Source: Dyadobacter jiangsuensis
Lineage (GTDB): Bacteria > Bacteroidota > Bacteroidia > Cytophagales > Spirosomataceae
Reading direction: 5' to 3'
Length of the DNA: 64,000 nt
Assembly: GCF_003014695.1 (NCBI RefSeq)
Contig: NZ_PYAS01000024.1
Location: forward strand, 1 to 64,000
Numbering within the stretch: position 1 is the stretch's first letter; each line of letters opens with the position of its first letter. This document shows, one piece after another, positions 24,674 to 33,120 of this stretch. Both the position numbers and the translations under genes were made by a program. The notes under the pieces were generated by a model. That model did not search any database. It was not told the origin of the DNA and saw nothing but the letters and a program-made list of their open reading frames with translations.

Positions 24674-25273
24674 TCAGATTTTAAGCGACTTTGTATTTCT
24701 TAAATAGCTCAATTGATCCTGATAGATTTCCTTTTTCAATGGCATACTTTCCAGTAATCTTGAAAAATCGATAGGAATCTCGGTAGAGTTCAAATGACCG
24801 GTTTCAAGGTGTTCCAACACACCATTTTCCTGTGCGGTAATATACCAAAGCGAATGCTTACGGTGCGTTAGCTGAATAAGATCCGCAGCGGATGAGGCCT
24901 GAAACGTTTCAACAATATGTTCCAACAATTTCATTTCGTTGTCAGAAAATTCGTCATCGGAAAATTCCTTTTTAGGCGCGATGAAGACAGAGCCGTCGGC
25001 AGTAATCCGCGTAATATAGTCGGCCAGCAAAATAGGTTCGTCGGAAGATAAGTCAACAAAAACATCGCGCGACACCGGCCCGAGCTTCCAGACGGAAAAG
25101 TCGAGATTGAAAAACGGCAGACCGTAAGTCCGCACAGCATATTCTTCAATGAGGTAAATCAATTTCAAGAGCTTGGTTTTCGACAACGGCCTAATCCGTT
25201 CGGCAAGGTAAACAACCGCATTGCCTAGCTTGTCAATCTCTGAATTTGAAAAGGGGTGAAGCATGTAATTCAT
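24674..25273 (-). CDS. Panacea (DUF4065/SocA-like) domain protein, probable antitoxin
   Basis: 199 residues. The Panacea domain fills the first 130 or so residues: NAVVYLAERIRPLSKTKLLKLIYL (in part, residues about 18-42), then GLPFFNLDFSVWKLGPVSRDVF, and DLIQLTHRKHSLWY near 140. Panacea proteins such as SocA and the PanA antitoxins neutralise very different toxins, encoded beside them. Here the partner would be the unrecognised gene 5 bp downstream. A promoter-like TTTG-N20-TAATTTAG lies directly upstream. The order antitoxin-then-toxin and the separate promoter support a self-contained module. Confidence 0.75.
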   Translation of the reverse strand: MNYMLHPFSNSEIDKLGNAVVYLAERIRPLSKTKLLKLIYLIEEYAVRTYGLPFFNLDFSVWKLGPVSRDVFVDLSSDEPILLADYITRITADGSVFIAPKKEFSDDEFSDNEMKLLEHIVETFQASSAADLIQLTHRKHSLWYITAQENGVLEHLETGHLNSTEIPIDFSRLLESMPLKKEIYQDQLSYLRNTKSLKI

Positions 25274-25286
25274 GAAACAGTATTGG

Positions 25287-25318
25287 CTAAATTACACTAA
25301 CTAAACAGATTACCCAAA
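25287..25318 (-). promoter_or_regulatory. Promoter of the Panacea pair
   Basis: Minus strand: TTTG (25315-25318), 20-base spacer, TAATTTAG (25287-25294; 7 of 8 to TAnnTTTG), ending 14 bases before the ATG. It occupies the 53-bp gap after recQ. Confidence 0.45.
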
Positions 25319-25326
25319 AACCTCGT

Positions 25327-27483
25327 TCACTGAAATTGACGCTCCTCCTCCCAAATCGCCAACGCCAGCCGGATCTGCCCGTAATCGTACCGCTCGTTCA
25401 GCAATTCGAACAGCGGCTTCAACGGATCATTTTTTCCGATGTGAATTTCTTCTGCTGCCGCGACGATGGTTTGGTATGCTGCCGGTTCGATGAGTGATTT
25501 CAGATCTACGCCATGACCGTCTTCTTTCAGTTTTACCAAATGCGAAATGATAGTCACGGGGTTAAGGTTACGCTTTTCCGCAATCACTTTGACGGAGTAA
25601 CCCTCCTTGTAAAGATCATAGGTCTCGACGAACGTCATTCCTTTCACGATGCGCGTGCCGGGTGCATTGTTCTCGCGGGCGAAGTTGAGGATTTCGTTGA
25701 TGAATGCTTCGCCATAGCGACGGAACTTCTCGGCGCCCACGCCGGATACGGCTTTCATTTGCGCTTCGGAAATAGGCTTTTTCTGCGCCATTTCAGAAAG
25801 GGAGGCGTCGCTGAAAACAACGTAGGGTGGCACACCGAGGGTGTCGGCCAGCTGTTTGCGAAGCTGACGGAGGCGTTCGAAAAGGGCGTCGCGGATGATT
25901 TCCTGCTTGGGTTTTTCCTTTGGTACGAGTTCTTCTTCCTTCGCTTTCCGTTCTGCGAGCGGGATGAATTTCACGAGTTCGATTTGCCGCTCGCCTTTCA
26001 GAACCTGCCAGCTTACCGGGTTTAGTTTGAATGAATGTGCCTCATCATAAGCGATATCCATCACACCGGAATTGAGCATTTGGCCCAGGTATTCCGACCA
26101 TTCGTCGCCGCGCAGCTCGTGGCCAACACCGAACGTAGGAAGCCTTTCGTAGCCGTGTTGCAGGATATTCCGGTTGCGGCTGCCCCGCAGAATGTCGATG
26201 AGCATACCCATAGCCACCTTTTGCTCCGTGCGTGCGATGCCCGAAAGCGCTTTTTGTGCGATAATGGTCGCGTCGAAGCGGGTACGCGGATTACGGCACA
26301 CGTCGCAATTGCCGCAGTCGTGGTCCACCGGCTCATTAAAGTAGCTCAGAAGAATGCGGCGGCGGCAAATATCGGCTTCGGCGTATTGCTTCATGCGGTT
26401 CAGCTTGGCATGGAGCAATTCTTTTTGCTCAGCCGACTGGTCCGAATTGTTGATCATATCCTGCCGGGTGATAATGTCCATATAGCTGTAAAAAAGGACC
26501 GTATCCGCACTCGCGCCATCACGGCCTGCCCGCCCGATTTCCTGGTAAAAGCTCTCTACGTTGGAAGGTAAGTTGTAGTGGATTACCCAGCGCACATTTG
26601 ATTTGTCGATCCCCATCCCGAATGCGATGGTGGCGACGATGACTTGAATATCATCCCTCAAAAAATTCTCCTGCACCTGCGAGCGCTTGTCGCCCGTCAT
26701 GCCTGCGTGGTAGTACGCGACGCGGAAACCTGCTTTTTGCAGACTGGCCGCAACGGTTTCGGTACCTTTCCGGCTGAGGCAATAAATAATGCCCGGCTGG
26801 CCGTCGTGCTTGTTGATAAAGCGCTGGATCTGTTCGATGCGCTTTCTTCCGGGCAATACATTGAGGCTCAGATTGGGCCTGTCGAAGCTGGAAATGAATG
26901 TTTCGGCGTGCTCGATATTGAGCTGTTTCAAAATATCCCGGCGCGTGACGCGATCAGCGGTAGCGGTGAGTGCTACGATCGGGACGTCGGGGAAGCGTAG
27001 TTTCAGCAGGTTCAGCTGGCGGTATTCCGGTCGGAAATCGTGTCCCCAGGACGAAATACAGTGCGACTCATCGATGGCGAAAAGCTGCACGTTCCATTCG
27101 CGCAGCAAATCGAATGTATTTCCTGCAAAAAGCCGTTCCGGAGCGATGTAGAGCAGTTTCAGTTCACCCAGCTTGATTTGCCACATGATCTGGTCCTGCT
27201 CGGCGCCTGAGATGGTGGAGTTGAGGAAAGCAGCGGTAATGCCGTTCCCGCGCAACGCCTCTACCTGGTCTTTCATGAGGGCGATCAGCGGGGAGATTAC
27301 AACAGTAAGCCCCTCCCGGAGCACAGCCGGAATCTGGAAACAAACAGATTTGCCACCGCCCGTGGGCATCAGCACCATGCAATCGCGGTTGGCCATGATG
27401 GTGTCGATGATTTCGGATTGCTGAGGGCGAAAGGAGTCGTATCCGAAATATTTCTTTAATGCTTCAAGTTTGTTAATGGACAT
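25327..27483 (-). CDS. recQ: ATP-dependent DNA helicase RecQ
   Basis: 718 residues from the ATG at 27483 (an in-frame start at 27549 adds 22 residues lacking family similarity). Superfamily 2 helicase of recombinational repair. Visible parts: GYDSFRPQQSEII at the start, Walker A MPTGGGKSVCFQIPA (near 43), DESHCISSWGHDFR (near 140), QEIGRAGRDG (near 320), the zinc cluster CRRRILLSYF...CGNCDVC (near 375-400), a winged-helix RQC region, an HRDC domain (PPYVVFSDASL...GVGAEKFRRYG) and an extra C-terminal helix-turn-helix-like segment (YSVKVIAEKRNLNPVTI). The domain set is complete. Confidence 0.95.
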   Translation of the reverse strand: MSINKLEALKKYFGYDSFRPQQSEIIDTIMANRDCMVLMPTGGGKSVCFQIPAVLREGLTVVISPLIALMKDQVEALRGNGITAAFLNSTISGAEQDQIMWQIKLGELKLLYIAPERLFAGNTFDLLREWNVQLFAIDESHCISSWGHDFRPEYRQLNLLKLRFPDVPIVALTATADRVTRRDILKQLNIEHAETFISSFDRPNLSLNVLPGRKRIEQIQRFINKHDGQPGIIYCLSRKGTETVAASLQKAGFRVAYYHAGMTGDKRSQVQENFLRDDIQVIVATIAFGMGIDKSNVRWVIHYNLPSNVESFYQEIGRAGRDGASADTVLFYSYMDIITRQDMINNSDQSAEQKELLHAKLNRMKQYAEADICRRRILLSYFNEPVDHDCGNCDVCRNPRTRFDATIIAQKALSGIARTEQKVAMGMLIDILRGSRNRNILQHGYERLPTFGVGHELRGDEWSEYLGQMLNSGVMDIAYDEAHSFKLNPVSWQVLKGERQIELVKFIPLAERKAKEEELVPKEKPKQEIIRDALFERLRQLRKQLADTLGVPPYVVFSDASLSEMAQKKPISEAQMKAVSGVGAEKFRRYGEAFINEILNFARENNAPGTRIVKGMTFVETYDLYKEGYSVKVIAEKRNLNPVTIISHLVKLKEDGHGVDLKSLIEPAAYQTIVAAAEEIHIGKNDPLKPLFELLNERYDYGQIRLALAIWEEERQFQ

Positions 27484-27545
27484 GATGTACTGATTAATGG
27501 TATTTACTTCAAAAGAATTTCCTTTCGCGCTGCAAAAGTACGGCT

Positions 27546-29585
27546 TCAAAACTGATACATCACCTGTACTTTGGCCTCGCTTCGCTTGTTACCGTTAATT
27601 TCGTTGAGTCCTGAACTGATTTTTTCAATGTCCGAATACCGCGTTTGCGACCATCGGAGCCATATTTTGAGCTGTTTTGAAATGGTATAGCGCAGCATTA
27701 AATAATGCCGCGTACCGGTGTTGTAATAGGCCGGAATCGAGAATGCGTAGAGCATATCTTTCTCATACACATATTGCCGGCTGTCGTAATCGTCGGTTTT
27801 GAAAAATGCTGCGCGGCCGCTGATTTCCAGTTTTGAAAAATGCCAGGTCACGTCCTGTACGATTGTGAAGCCGTTGGAGCCTTTGGAATGCTGATTTTTT
27901 AAACCACCATATTGCAGCCGCGTCCGGAACGCACATTTGAGCGGAATTTCGTAATCGATATTGAACATAGCTGTCCGTTTAATAGATCGGATCAACGATG
28001 GATTATTGTCTTCTGCCACAGGATCATTAACCTGTTTATGCTTCTCATGAAATAGAAGATAGGCATTTGACCGCTTCGAAGGTTTCCATAGCAAATGCAG
28101 GAAATAGTCGAATCCGCTGGAAGGTTTATCGATCTGATATTTCAGCCACGGAAACCGGAAATAGTCGAAATAGGCGCTCCATTGCCACTTTCGTGACGGC
28201 GACCAGCGGATGCCAGTGTAAGCCCCCCGCTCATTAATAGGCCGTGTAGCCTCGCCGATAGGGTTTCCGTAAAACGTGTGAAAGTTACGTGCATAATGCC
28301 GGGCCATGACCGAAACATCGAGCTTTTTGCCAACGCTTACGATCATTCCGCCGATAGCACCCGTTCCGCCACTTTTTGAAATAGCGGTTTCAGTGAAAAA
28401 ATGCATGTTATGCCAGCGGTAATCGCCGTGCAAACCCGCGACCAGATTGTGCTTGCCAGAAAATTCATACCGGTTATAAGGCAAATCGCGCTTTTGGATA
28501 AAAGAATCATAGCCGGTATGAAGCACCGTCAGCCCGATTTGACCTTTTTGTGAAGGCAACTTGTGCAGTAAATGCATGCCGATATTCTGTTCGCGCAGGA
28601 TATTGTGCTTTTCAATTTCCGAAGGCGTGCGGTGGTAGCCGGTAACGGGTAGCGAGGTGGTGATGCCGGAATGAATGCTGTCCGGTTCCTGGGTCGCGTC
28701 GCGTTTTGTTTTGGAGATTAAAATGGTCACGTCGGTGTGTGTGGTAATGCTCCACGTCGCTGCAACGCCCCGGAAAAAGTTGGCTTCGGTAGCGGAAGTG
28801 TAAGGTTTGAGGCCGGTTGTGCTTCTGTAAACCGTTCGGATTACCTCCGAGCCTTTACCCAGCGAAAACCCTGCACCGGTAATCATGCCTTGCCCGGCCT
28901 GCATTTGAAAGTCGCCGATGGTCAGGTTTTTAAGCCTTCCCCGGTTGAGGATTTGAGCGTGAAATGAAGTGTAATCAATACCAAAAATCTGCCTGCGCGG
29001 ATTCCAGAGCCATAATTCTTCGCCTGCATCTTTTTCCAGTGTGATCCCGAAGCTGTAAGCGCCGCTTCGTGCATTGCGGTAACGAAGGTAACCATTGAAT
29101 GGTGGCCCCTGGTAGCGGGCAGTGGAGTTTGAGGTCGAATCCAGCGGTGCAAAACCCTTCTGTCGCTCCATTAACTTAGCTGAACGAAACATCAGAAAAT
29201 GCTGTCCGGGGTTTTTCAATGCATCCTTCATCGAAACGGATTTGGTGGTGATCGTCACAAAAGGCAATAGCCTGCGAATGGTGTAGATATCGAAGCCGGG
29301 AATAGCCTGTAATTCATAAAGTGAGAGCAGCGCGCCGGCTTTTGCGCGATAGTCAAAGAATGCACGGAGCTGTTCTTCACTTAAAATAGATGTAGCAGCA
29401 AGGTCGTCGGGTGTGGCGACGTTGAGGTCGAGCGGATTCGCATAGAGCTGCAAAAGTGCCTCGTAAAGGTCTTCCGAATCGTCGGGAGGTATGGGGAAAA
29501 GCTCCGAGATAAACTGGTTGATGTCGATATCAGGCCGGGGAGGCCCCTGGGCAACGGAAAGGAATGGAATGCAAATGCCGAGCAA
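27546..29585 (-). CDS. Helix-hairpin-helix outer-membrane protein of unknown function
   Basis: About 679 residues. After a hydrophobic leader (LLGICIPFLSVAQG), the first 110 mature residues carry ComEA-like helix-hairpin-helix repeats (NPLDLNVATPDDLAATSILSEEQ, in part; YELQAIPGFDIYTI). The remainder is strand-rich with alternating aromatic residues and ends in Phe (QVMYQF), as outer-membrane barrels do. DNA-binding-type HhH fused to a barrel is a recurrent Bacteroidota architecture of unknown role. The start is uncertain: the frame upstream of the TTG at 29585 still encodes hydrophobic residues (RLLLWVTA) but has no ATG or GTG before an in-frame stop. Confidence 0.7.
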   Translation of the reverse strand: MLGICIPFLSVAQGPPRPDIDINQFISELFPIPPDDSEDLYEALLQLYANPLDLNVATPDDLAATSILSEEQLRAFFDYRAKAGALLSLYELQAIPGFDIYTIRRLLPFVTITTKSVSMKDALKNPGQHFLMFRSAKLMERQKGFAPLDSTSNSTARYQGPPFNGYLRYRNARSGAYSFGITLEKDAGEELWLWNPRRQIFGIDYTSFHAQILNRGRLKNLTIGDFQMQAGQGMITGAGFSLGKGSEVIRTVYRSTTGLKPYTSATEANFFRGVAATWSITTHTDVTILISKTKRDATQEPDSIHSGITTSLPVTGYHRTPSEIEKHNILREQNIGMHLLHKLPSQKGQIGLTVLHTGYDSFIQKRDLPYNRYEFSGKHNLVAGLHGDYRWHNMHFFTETAISKSGGTGAIGGMIVSVGKKLDVSVMARHYARNFHTFYGNPIGEATRPINERGAYTGIRWSPSRKWQWSAYFDYFRFPWLKYQIDKPSSGFDYFLHLLWKPSKRSNAYLLFHEKHKQVNDPVAEDNNPSLIRSIKRTAMFNIDYEIPLKCAFRTRLQYGGLKNQHSKGSNGFTIVQDVTWHFSKLEISGRAAFFKTDDYDSRQYVYEKDMLYAFSIPAYYNTGTRHYLMLRYTISKQLKIWLRWSQTRYSDIEKISSGLNEINGNKRSEAKVQVMYQF

Positions 29586-29626
29586 TGCGGTTACCCACAG
29601 GAGTAGCCGGCAGGAAACCCTTGAAG

Positions 29627-29673
29627 ATCAAAAGCGTATGTGGTTTTCATCGATCTCAGCATACGCTTTTGAT
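29627..29673. repeat. Perfect 14-bp inverted repeat after nadC
   Basis: ATCAAAAGCGTATG (29627-29640) and CATACGCTTTTGAT (29660-29673), 19-base loop, 13 bp past the nadC stop. It could act as an intrinsic terminator or RNA-stabilising hairpin between nadC and the downstream gene; no strong T tract follows. Confidence 0.6.
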
Positions 29674-29686
29674 ATGAATGAAAAGG

Positions 29687-30550
29687 TTAGAAGGCTTTCA
29701 GACTTAAATCCAGACTTCGCGCCTGGTGCGTGAGCGCACCGCTGGAAATTCCATCCACACCGGTTTCGGCCACTGCGCGTAATGTTTTTTCGGTAATGTT
29801 GCCCGAAGCCTCCGTCTCGTATCGATCGCCGATCCGCTTCACCGCTTCCCGGAGGTCGTCCAGCGAGAAGTTATCAAGCATGATAATATCGACCTGGCCG
29901 ACGCGCAGCACTTCGTCCACCTCGGCAAGGTTTCGCGTTTCGATCTCGATTTTCAGCTTCCGGCCGGTTTCTTTCAGGTATTTGTTGGCCCCGGTAATCG
30001 CCGCTTCAATGCCGCCTGCGTAATCCACGTGGTTGTCCTTCAACATAATCATGTCGTAAAGGCCCATCCGGTGGTTCACCGCGCCGCCGATTTTCACCGC
30101 CATTTTCTCAAACAGCCTGAAATTCGGGGTCGTTTTGCGGGTATCGAGCAGTTTTACAGGCAAATCCTTGATCAGATCCGACATCTGCCGGGCATAAGTG
30201 GCGATACCGCTCATGCGCTGCATAATGTTCAGCACCAGCCGCTCGGCTTTCAGGATCAGACGTGCGTTTCCTTCTACCGTAAAAACAATGTCTCCTGTTG
30301 ATACGACGGAACCGTCAAAAAGTAACACATCAATTTTCGGAAGGGGGTAACCGTAATATTTTGCGGTCTCATCGAATATAATCTGCGCCACTTCCACACC
30401 CGCGAGCACGCCGTCCTGCTTCACCAATAGCTTGGCGCGTTTGGTCGCATTTTCGGGAACGCTGGCGAGGGATGAATGATCTCCATCACCGATATCTTCC
30501 AGCAATGCAAGCCTGAGAAGATTCCGGAGTTCGTGAGGGTCAGTTTCCAT
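29687..30550 (-). CDS. nadC: Nicotinate-nucleotide pyrophosphorylase (carboxylating), quinolinate phosphoribosyltransferase
   Basis: 287 residues. Makes nicotinate mononucleotide from quinolinate and PRPP in de novo NAD synthesis. Landmarks: EDIGDGDHSS near the start, LDTRKTTPNFRLFEKMAVKIGGAVNHR (in part, near 138-165), MIMLKDNH, VEIET-type KIEIETRNLAEVDEV, DIIMLDNF, ASGNITE and VDGISSGALTH. nadA and nadB are not adjacent. The upstream barrel gene ends 17 bp before this start, so the two may be co-transcribed. Confidence 0.95.
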   Translation of the reverse strand: METDPHELRNLLRLALLEDIGDGDHSSLASVPENATKRAKLLVKQDGVLAGVEVAQIIFDETAKYYGYPLPKIDVLLFDGSVVSTGDIVFTVEGNARLILKAERLVLNIMQRMSGIATYARQMSDLIKDLPVKLLDTRKTTPNFRLFEKMAVKIGGAVNHRMGLYDMIMLKDNHVDYAGGIEAAITGANKYLKETGRKLKIEIETRNLAEVDEVLRVGQVDIIMLDNFSLDDLREAVKRIGDRYETEASGNITEKTLRAVAETGVDGISSGALTHQARSLDLSLKAF

Positions 30551-30567
30551 TTTAGTAGAAATTAAAA

Positions 30568-32337
30568 TCAGTAGGTTTGTTGCCGGTACGCCATATTATA
30601 GCGGATGGCAATCGAAAAAATGTTGGAGTTGGTAGCCACCTTCGCGTCCTGCGAGGTCACTTTTCGCATCAGGTAGCGGCCGTCGAGGAACAGGTTGTGG
30701 GCCAGCGAGTACGACAGGCGCAAGTCTGTAAACAATGTAGTTGCTTTGATGCCCTGACCTATTTTTTGATTCACTTCGCTTTCCCCTTCTCGGTCTATGT
30801 GCCGGGTTTCGTAACTTTTCGAAATATCGCCTCCGTAGTTCATCAAAGGCTTGTCAGAAGGATCTTTACCCTGCATGGCCGACATCACGGTACCGTAAAT
30901 CGACAGCCTCGGCGTGGCTTTGTAGCGTACAATGCCTAAATACTCCCGGAAGTTCGCTCCCAGCGGGTGTGCGAGCGCCTGCCCGTAATGCATGTAATTG
31001 CGCCCGCCGTCCTTGTGTGAGTACGTGTAGGGGCGTACGACGTTGTATTCTGCCTGCAAGTCGAGATTGGGTATACCAAATGCATCCACATATTTGGCGC
31101 CGAGCTGGAAGCTGTACTTGTTGGTCCAGGATCCGCTGCCGTTGAAAAGGTATTTGGTCAGAAACTCGTCGAGCACAAACTGGCTGTAAATGGAAGCGGT
31201 TTTGCCTACGAGCCAGCGGAAATCGAAACCGAGCAATGCATTATCCTGGCTACCGATGTAGGATTCCACATAACGGTAGAAGATAATCGGGTTGAGATAA
31301 TTGAGGTCGTAACCGCCGCCTACGGAATCGCGGTTGAAAACTTCGGCTTCGAATACCCCGAAATTGATTTTGTCGGTCAGGTTAACACTCAAATGGTGAA
31401 TAGCCGCGAATTTCTTTTTTCTCAAAAACTCCGAGAAACCATCTTCCGCACCGTCGATCATGCTGGTCCAGAGGTTGGTATAATGGAACCGGCCCAGCTG
31501 GGTGTCTAATCTTAAAAACAAATACGGACTGCTGTTGTCGGAAAGGATCAGTGAGCGGTAACCGCTGCCAAATGTGTTGTAGTCGTGACCGAATTTCACA
31601 TTGACGGCTTTCAGCGGGCGGAAAGTAATGTAGCCGCGGGCCGAAAGGAAGTCGTTGCCGTGGTTGCGCGTTGCCTTCGCCAAACCTTCGCCTGGAAAGC
31701 TGTATTTGGGCGCAAATGCATTCACATAGCGTGGGAACCTGCCCTGGTTGTCGGAAACGAATGTGTAAAAACCCAGCTTATCATTGATCATCCCGCGAAT
31801 CTCCACGCCCCGGCCGGTAAACCATAGCGTCTGATGCGACGTGGTGTCGTAGCTGTTGTCTTTTCCGATGAAATTGGTGGTAGTAAAATTGAAATGCAGG
31901 TCGAAGTCTTTGTTGTGAATGCTGTACAGATCGGCAGGGTGGTTGAAAAACTTGCGTTTCTGCCCCGGCGGCGGCGATTTAAACCAGCCCAGCCGGGCGA
32001 GCTTATTGTATTTGGCCGAATCGGTGGAGATCATTCCCTTCGTCCATTCCCAACTGTCTTCGCGCATGTAATCGATCGTTTCCCAGTCGCGGTCGGTGAG
32101 GTCAACGGTTCCTTCTTTTAATATGGAGTCGGTAAGCGCCACTACCGCTTTGCGTTCGAACGGCTTGGCATTGAAGTGAAAACCTTCGGAAAATTTACCC
32201 CTTTTGATTTCCAGACGATCGATGAGATGATAATAGTCGTCGTTTAGCGGAACGAAAGCACTTTGTGCGTGTACGTAAGCCGAGGATACCAGTGTTAAAA
32301 ACAGTAATTTAAAATGCCGGATAATTCCTTGATACAT
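30568..32337 (-). CDS. Outer-membrane barrel protein, Wzi/RemB-like
   Basis: 589 residues from the ATG at 32337, with a signal peptide (LFLTLVSSAYVHAQS). The early FVPLNDDYYHLIDRLEIKRGK followed by FERKAVVALTDS matches the helical start of Wzi-like capsule-assembly proteins and the Bacteroidota gliding protein RemB. The remaining 450 residues alternate as barrel strands (FGHDYNTFGSGYRSL, FLRLDTQLGRFHYTNLW, IRYNMAYRQQTY at the end). Function, possibly surface polysaccharide anchoring or gliding, is inferred from family resemblance only. Confidence 0.6.
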   Translation of the reverse strand: MYQGIIRHFKLLFLTLVSSAYVHAQSAFVPLNDDYYHLIDRLEIKRGKFSEGFHFNAKPFERKAVVALTDSILKEGTVDLTDRDWETIDYMREDSWEWTKGMISTDSAKYNKLARLGWFKSPPPGQKRKFFNHPADLYSIHNKDFDLHFNFTTTNFIGKDNSYDTTSHQTLWFTGRGVEIRGMINDKLGFYTFVSDNQGRFPRYVNAFAPKYSFPGEGLAKATRNHGNDFLSARGYITFRPLKAVNVKFGHDYNTFGSGYRSLILSDNSSPYLFLRLDTQLGRFHYTNLWTSMIDGAEDGFSEFLRKKKFAAIHHLSVNLTDKINFGVFEAEVFNRDSVGGGYDLNYLNPIIFYRYVESYIGSQDNALLGFDFRWLVGKTASIYSQFVLDEFLTKYLFNGSGSWTNKYSFQLGAKYVDAFGIPNLDLQAEYNVVRPYTYSHKDGGRNYMHYGQALAHPLGANFREYLGIVRYKATPRLSIYGTVMSAMQGKDPSDKPLMNYGGDISKSYETRHIDREGESEVNQKIGQGIKATTLFTDLRLSYSLAHNLFLDGRYLMRKVTSQDAKVATNSNIFSIAIRYNMAYRQQTY

Positions 32338-32463
32338 AGGCAACAAAAATCTACTACGACCGCAATTGGAGCTTTTGCACGTAATTTTTAGAAATGGTGT
32401 TCCAAATTACGTCAATGAATTTGTATTATCTTGCATGGAGTAGTCTAAAAAACTGTCACTCCC

Positions 32464-33108
32464 ATGTTTTTACTTTCCCAAAAACCTTCCATAGCAGATC
32501 ATTATCTGGCCGAATTGCGTGACGTAAATTGTCAGAAAGACCGGATGCGGTTTCGCCGGAATATGGAACGGGTAGGTGAGTTGCTGGCTTATGAAATGTC
32601 CAAAACGCTCACTTTCAAAACGGAGAAAGTAGAAACGCCGCTCGGTACCGCACCGTGCCGGTCGATGTTGCAGCCCATCGTGCTGGCTACCATTCTGCGA
32701 GCCGGGTTGCCATTCCACCAGGGCTTCCTGAATATTTTCGATAAGGCCGATAATGCATTCATCGGGGCTTACAGGGGGCACCACATTAATGCAGAGGAGG
32801 AGTTTACGGTTGAAATGGATTACATCACCAGCCCCGATCTGACGGGTAAAATCCTCGTGATGATCGACCCGATGCTGGCAACCGGCCGTTCCATGGAAAA
32901 AGTTTACCATGCATTGCTTCGCTTCGGCATTCCTGCGCAAACCCATATTGCCTCCGTTATCGCCAGCCCCGAAGGCGTTCAGTACCTGCAACAGAGGATC
33001 CCGCAATGCCGCCTCTGGCTGGGCGCCGTGGATCAGAAGCTGAACGAACAATATTATATAGTGCCAGGCCTCGGCGATGCCGGCGACCTGGCTTTTGGGG
33101 AGAAATAG
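32464..33108 (+). CDS. upp: Uracil phosphoribosyltransferase
   Basis: 214 residues. Salvages uracil to UMP using PRPP. Type I PRTase features: the N-terminal FR-type region RMRFRRNMERVGELLAYE, ILRAGLPFHQGFL (near 79), the PRPP loop MIDPMLATGRSM (near 137) and the C-terminal uracil-binding YIVPGLGDAGDLAFG. Single gene, convergent with the TonB-dependent receptor, whose stop is 12 bp away. Confidence 0.95.
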   Translation: MFLLSQKPSIADHYLAELRDVNCQKDRMRFRRNMERVGELLAYEMSKTLTFKTEKVETPLGTAPCRSMLQPIVLATILRAGLPFHQGFLNIFDKADNAFIGAYRGHHINAEEEFTVEMDYITSPDLTGKILVMIDPMLATGRSMEKVYHALLRFGIPAQTHIASVIASPEGVQYLQQRIPQCRLWLGAVDQKLNEQYYIVPGLGDAGDLAFGEK

Positions 33109-33120
33109 CTTCTCCGATCC

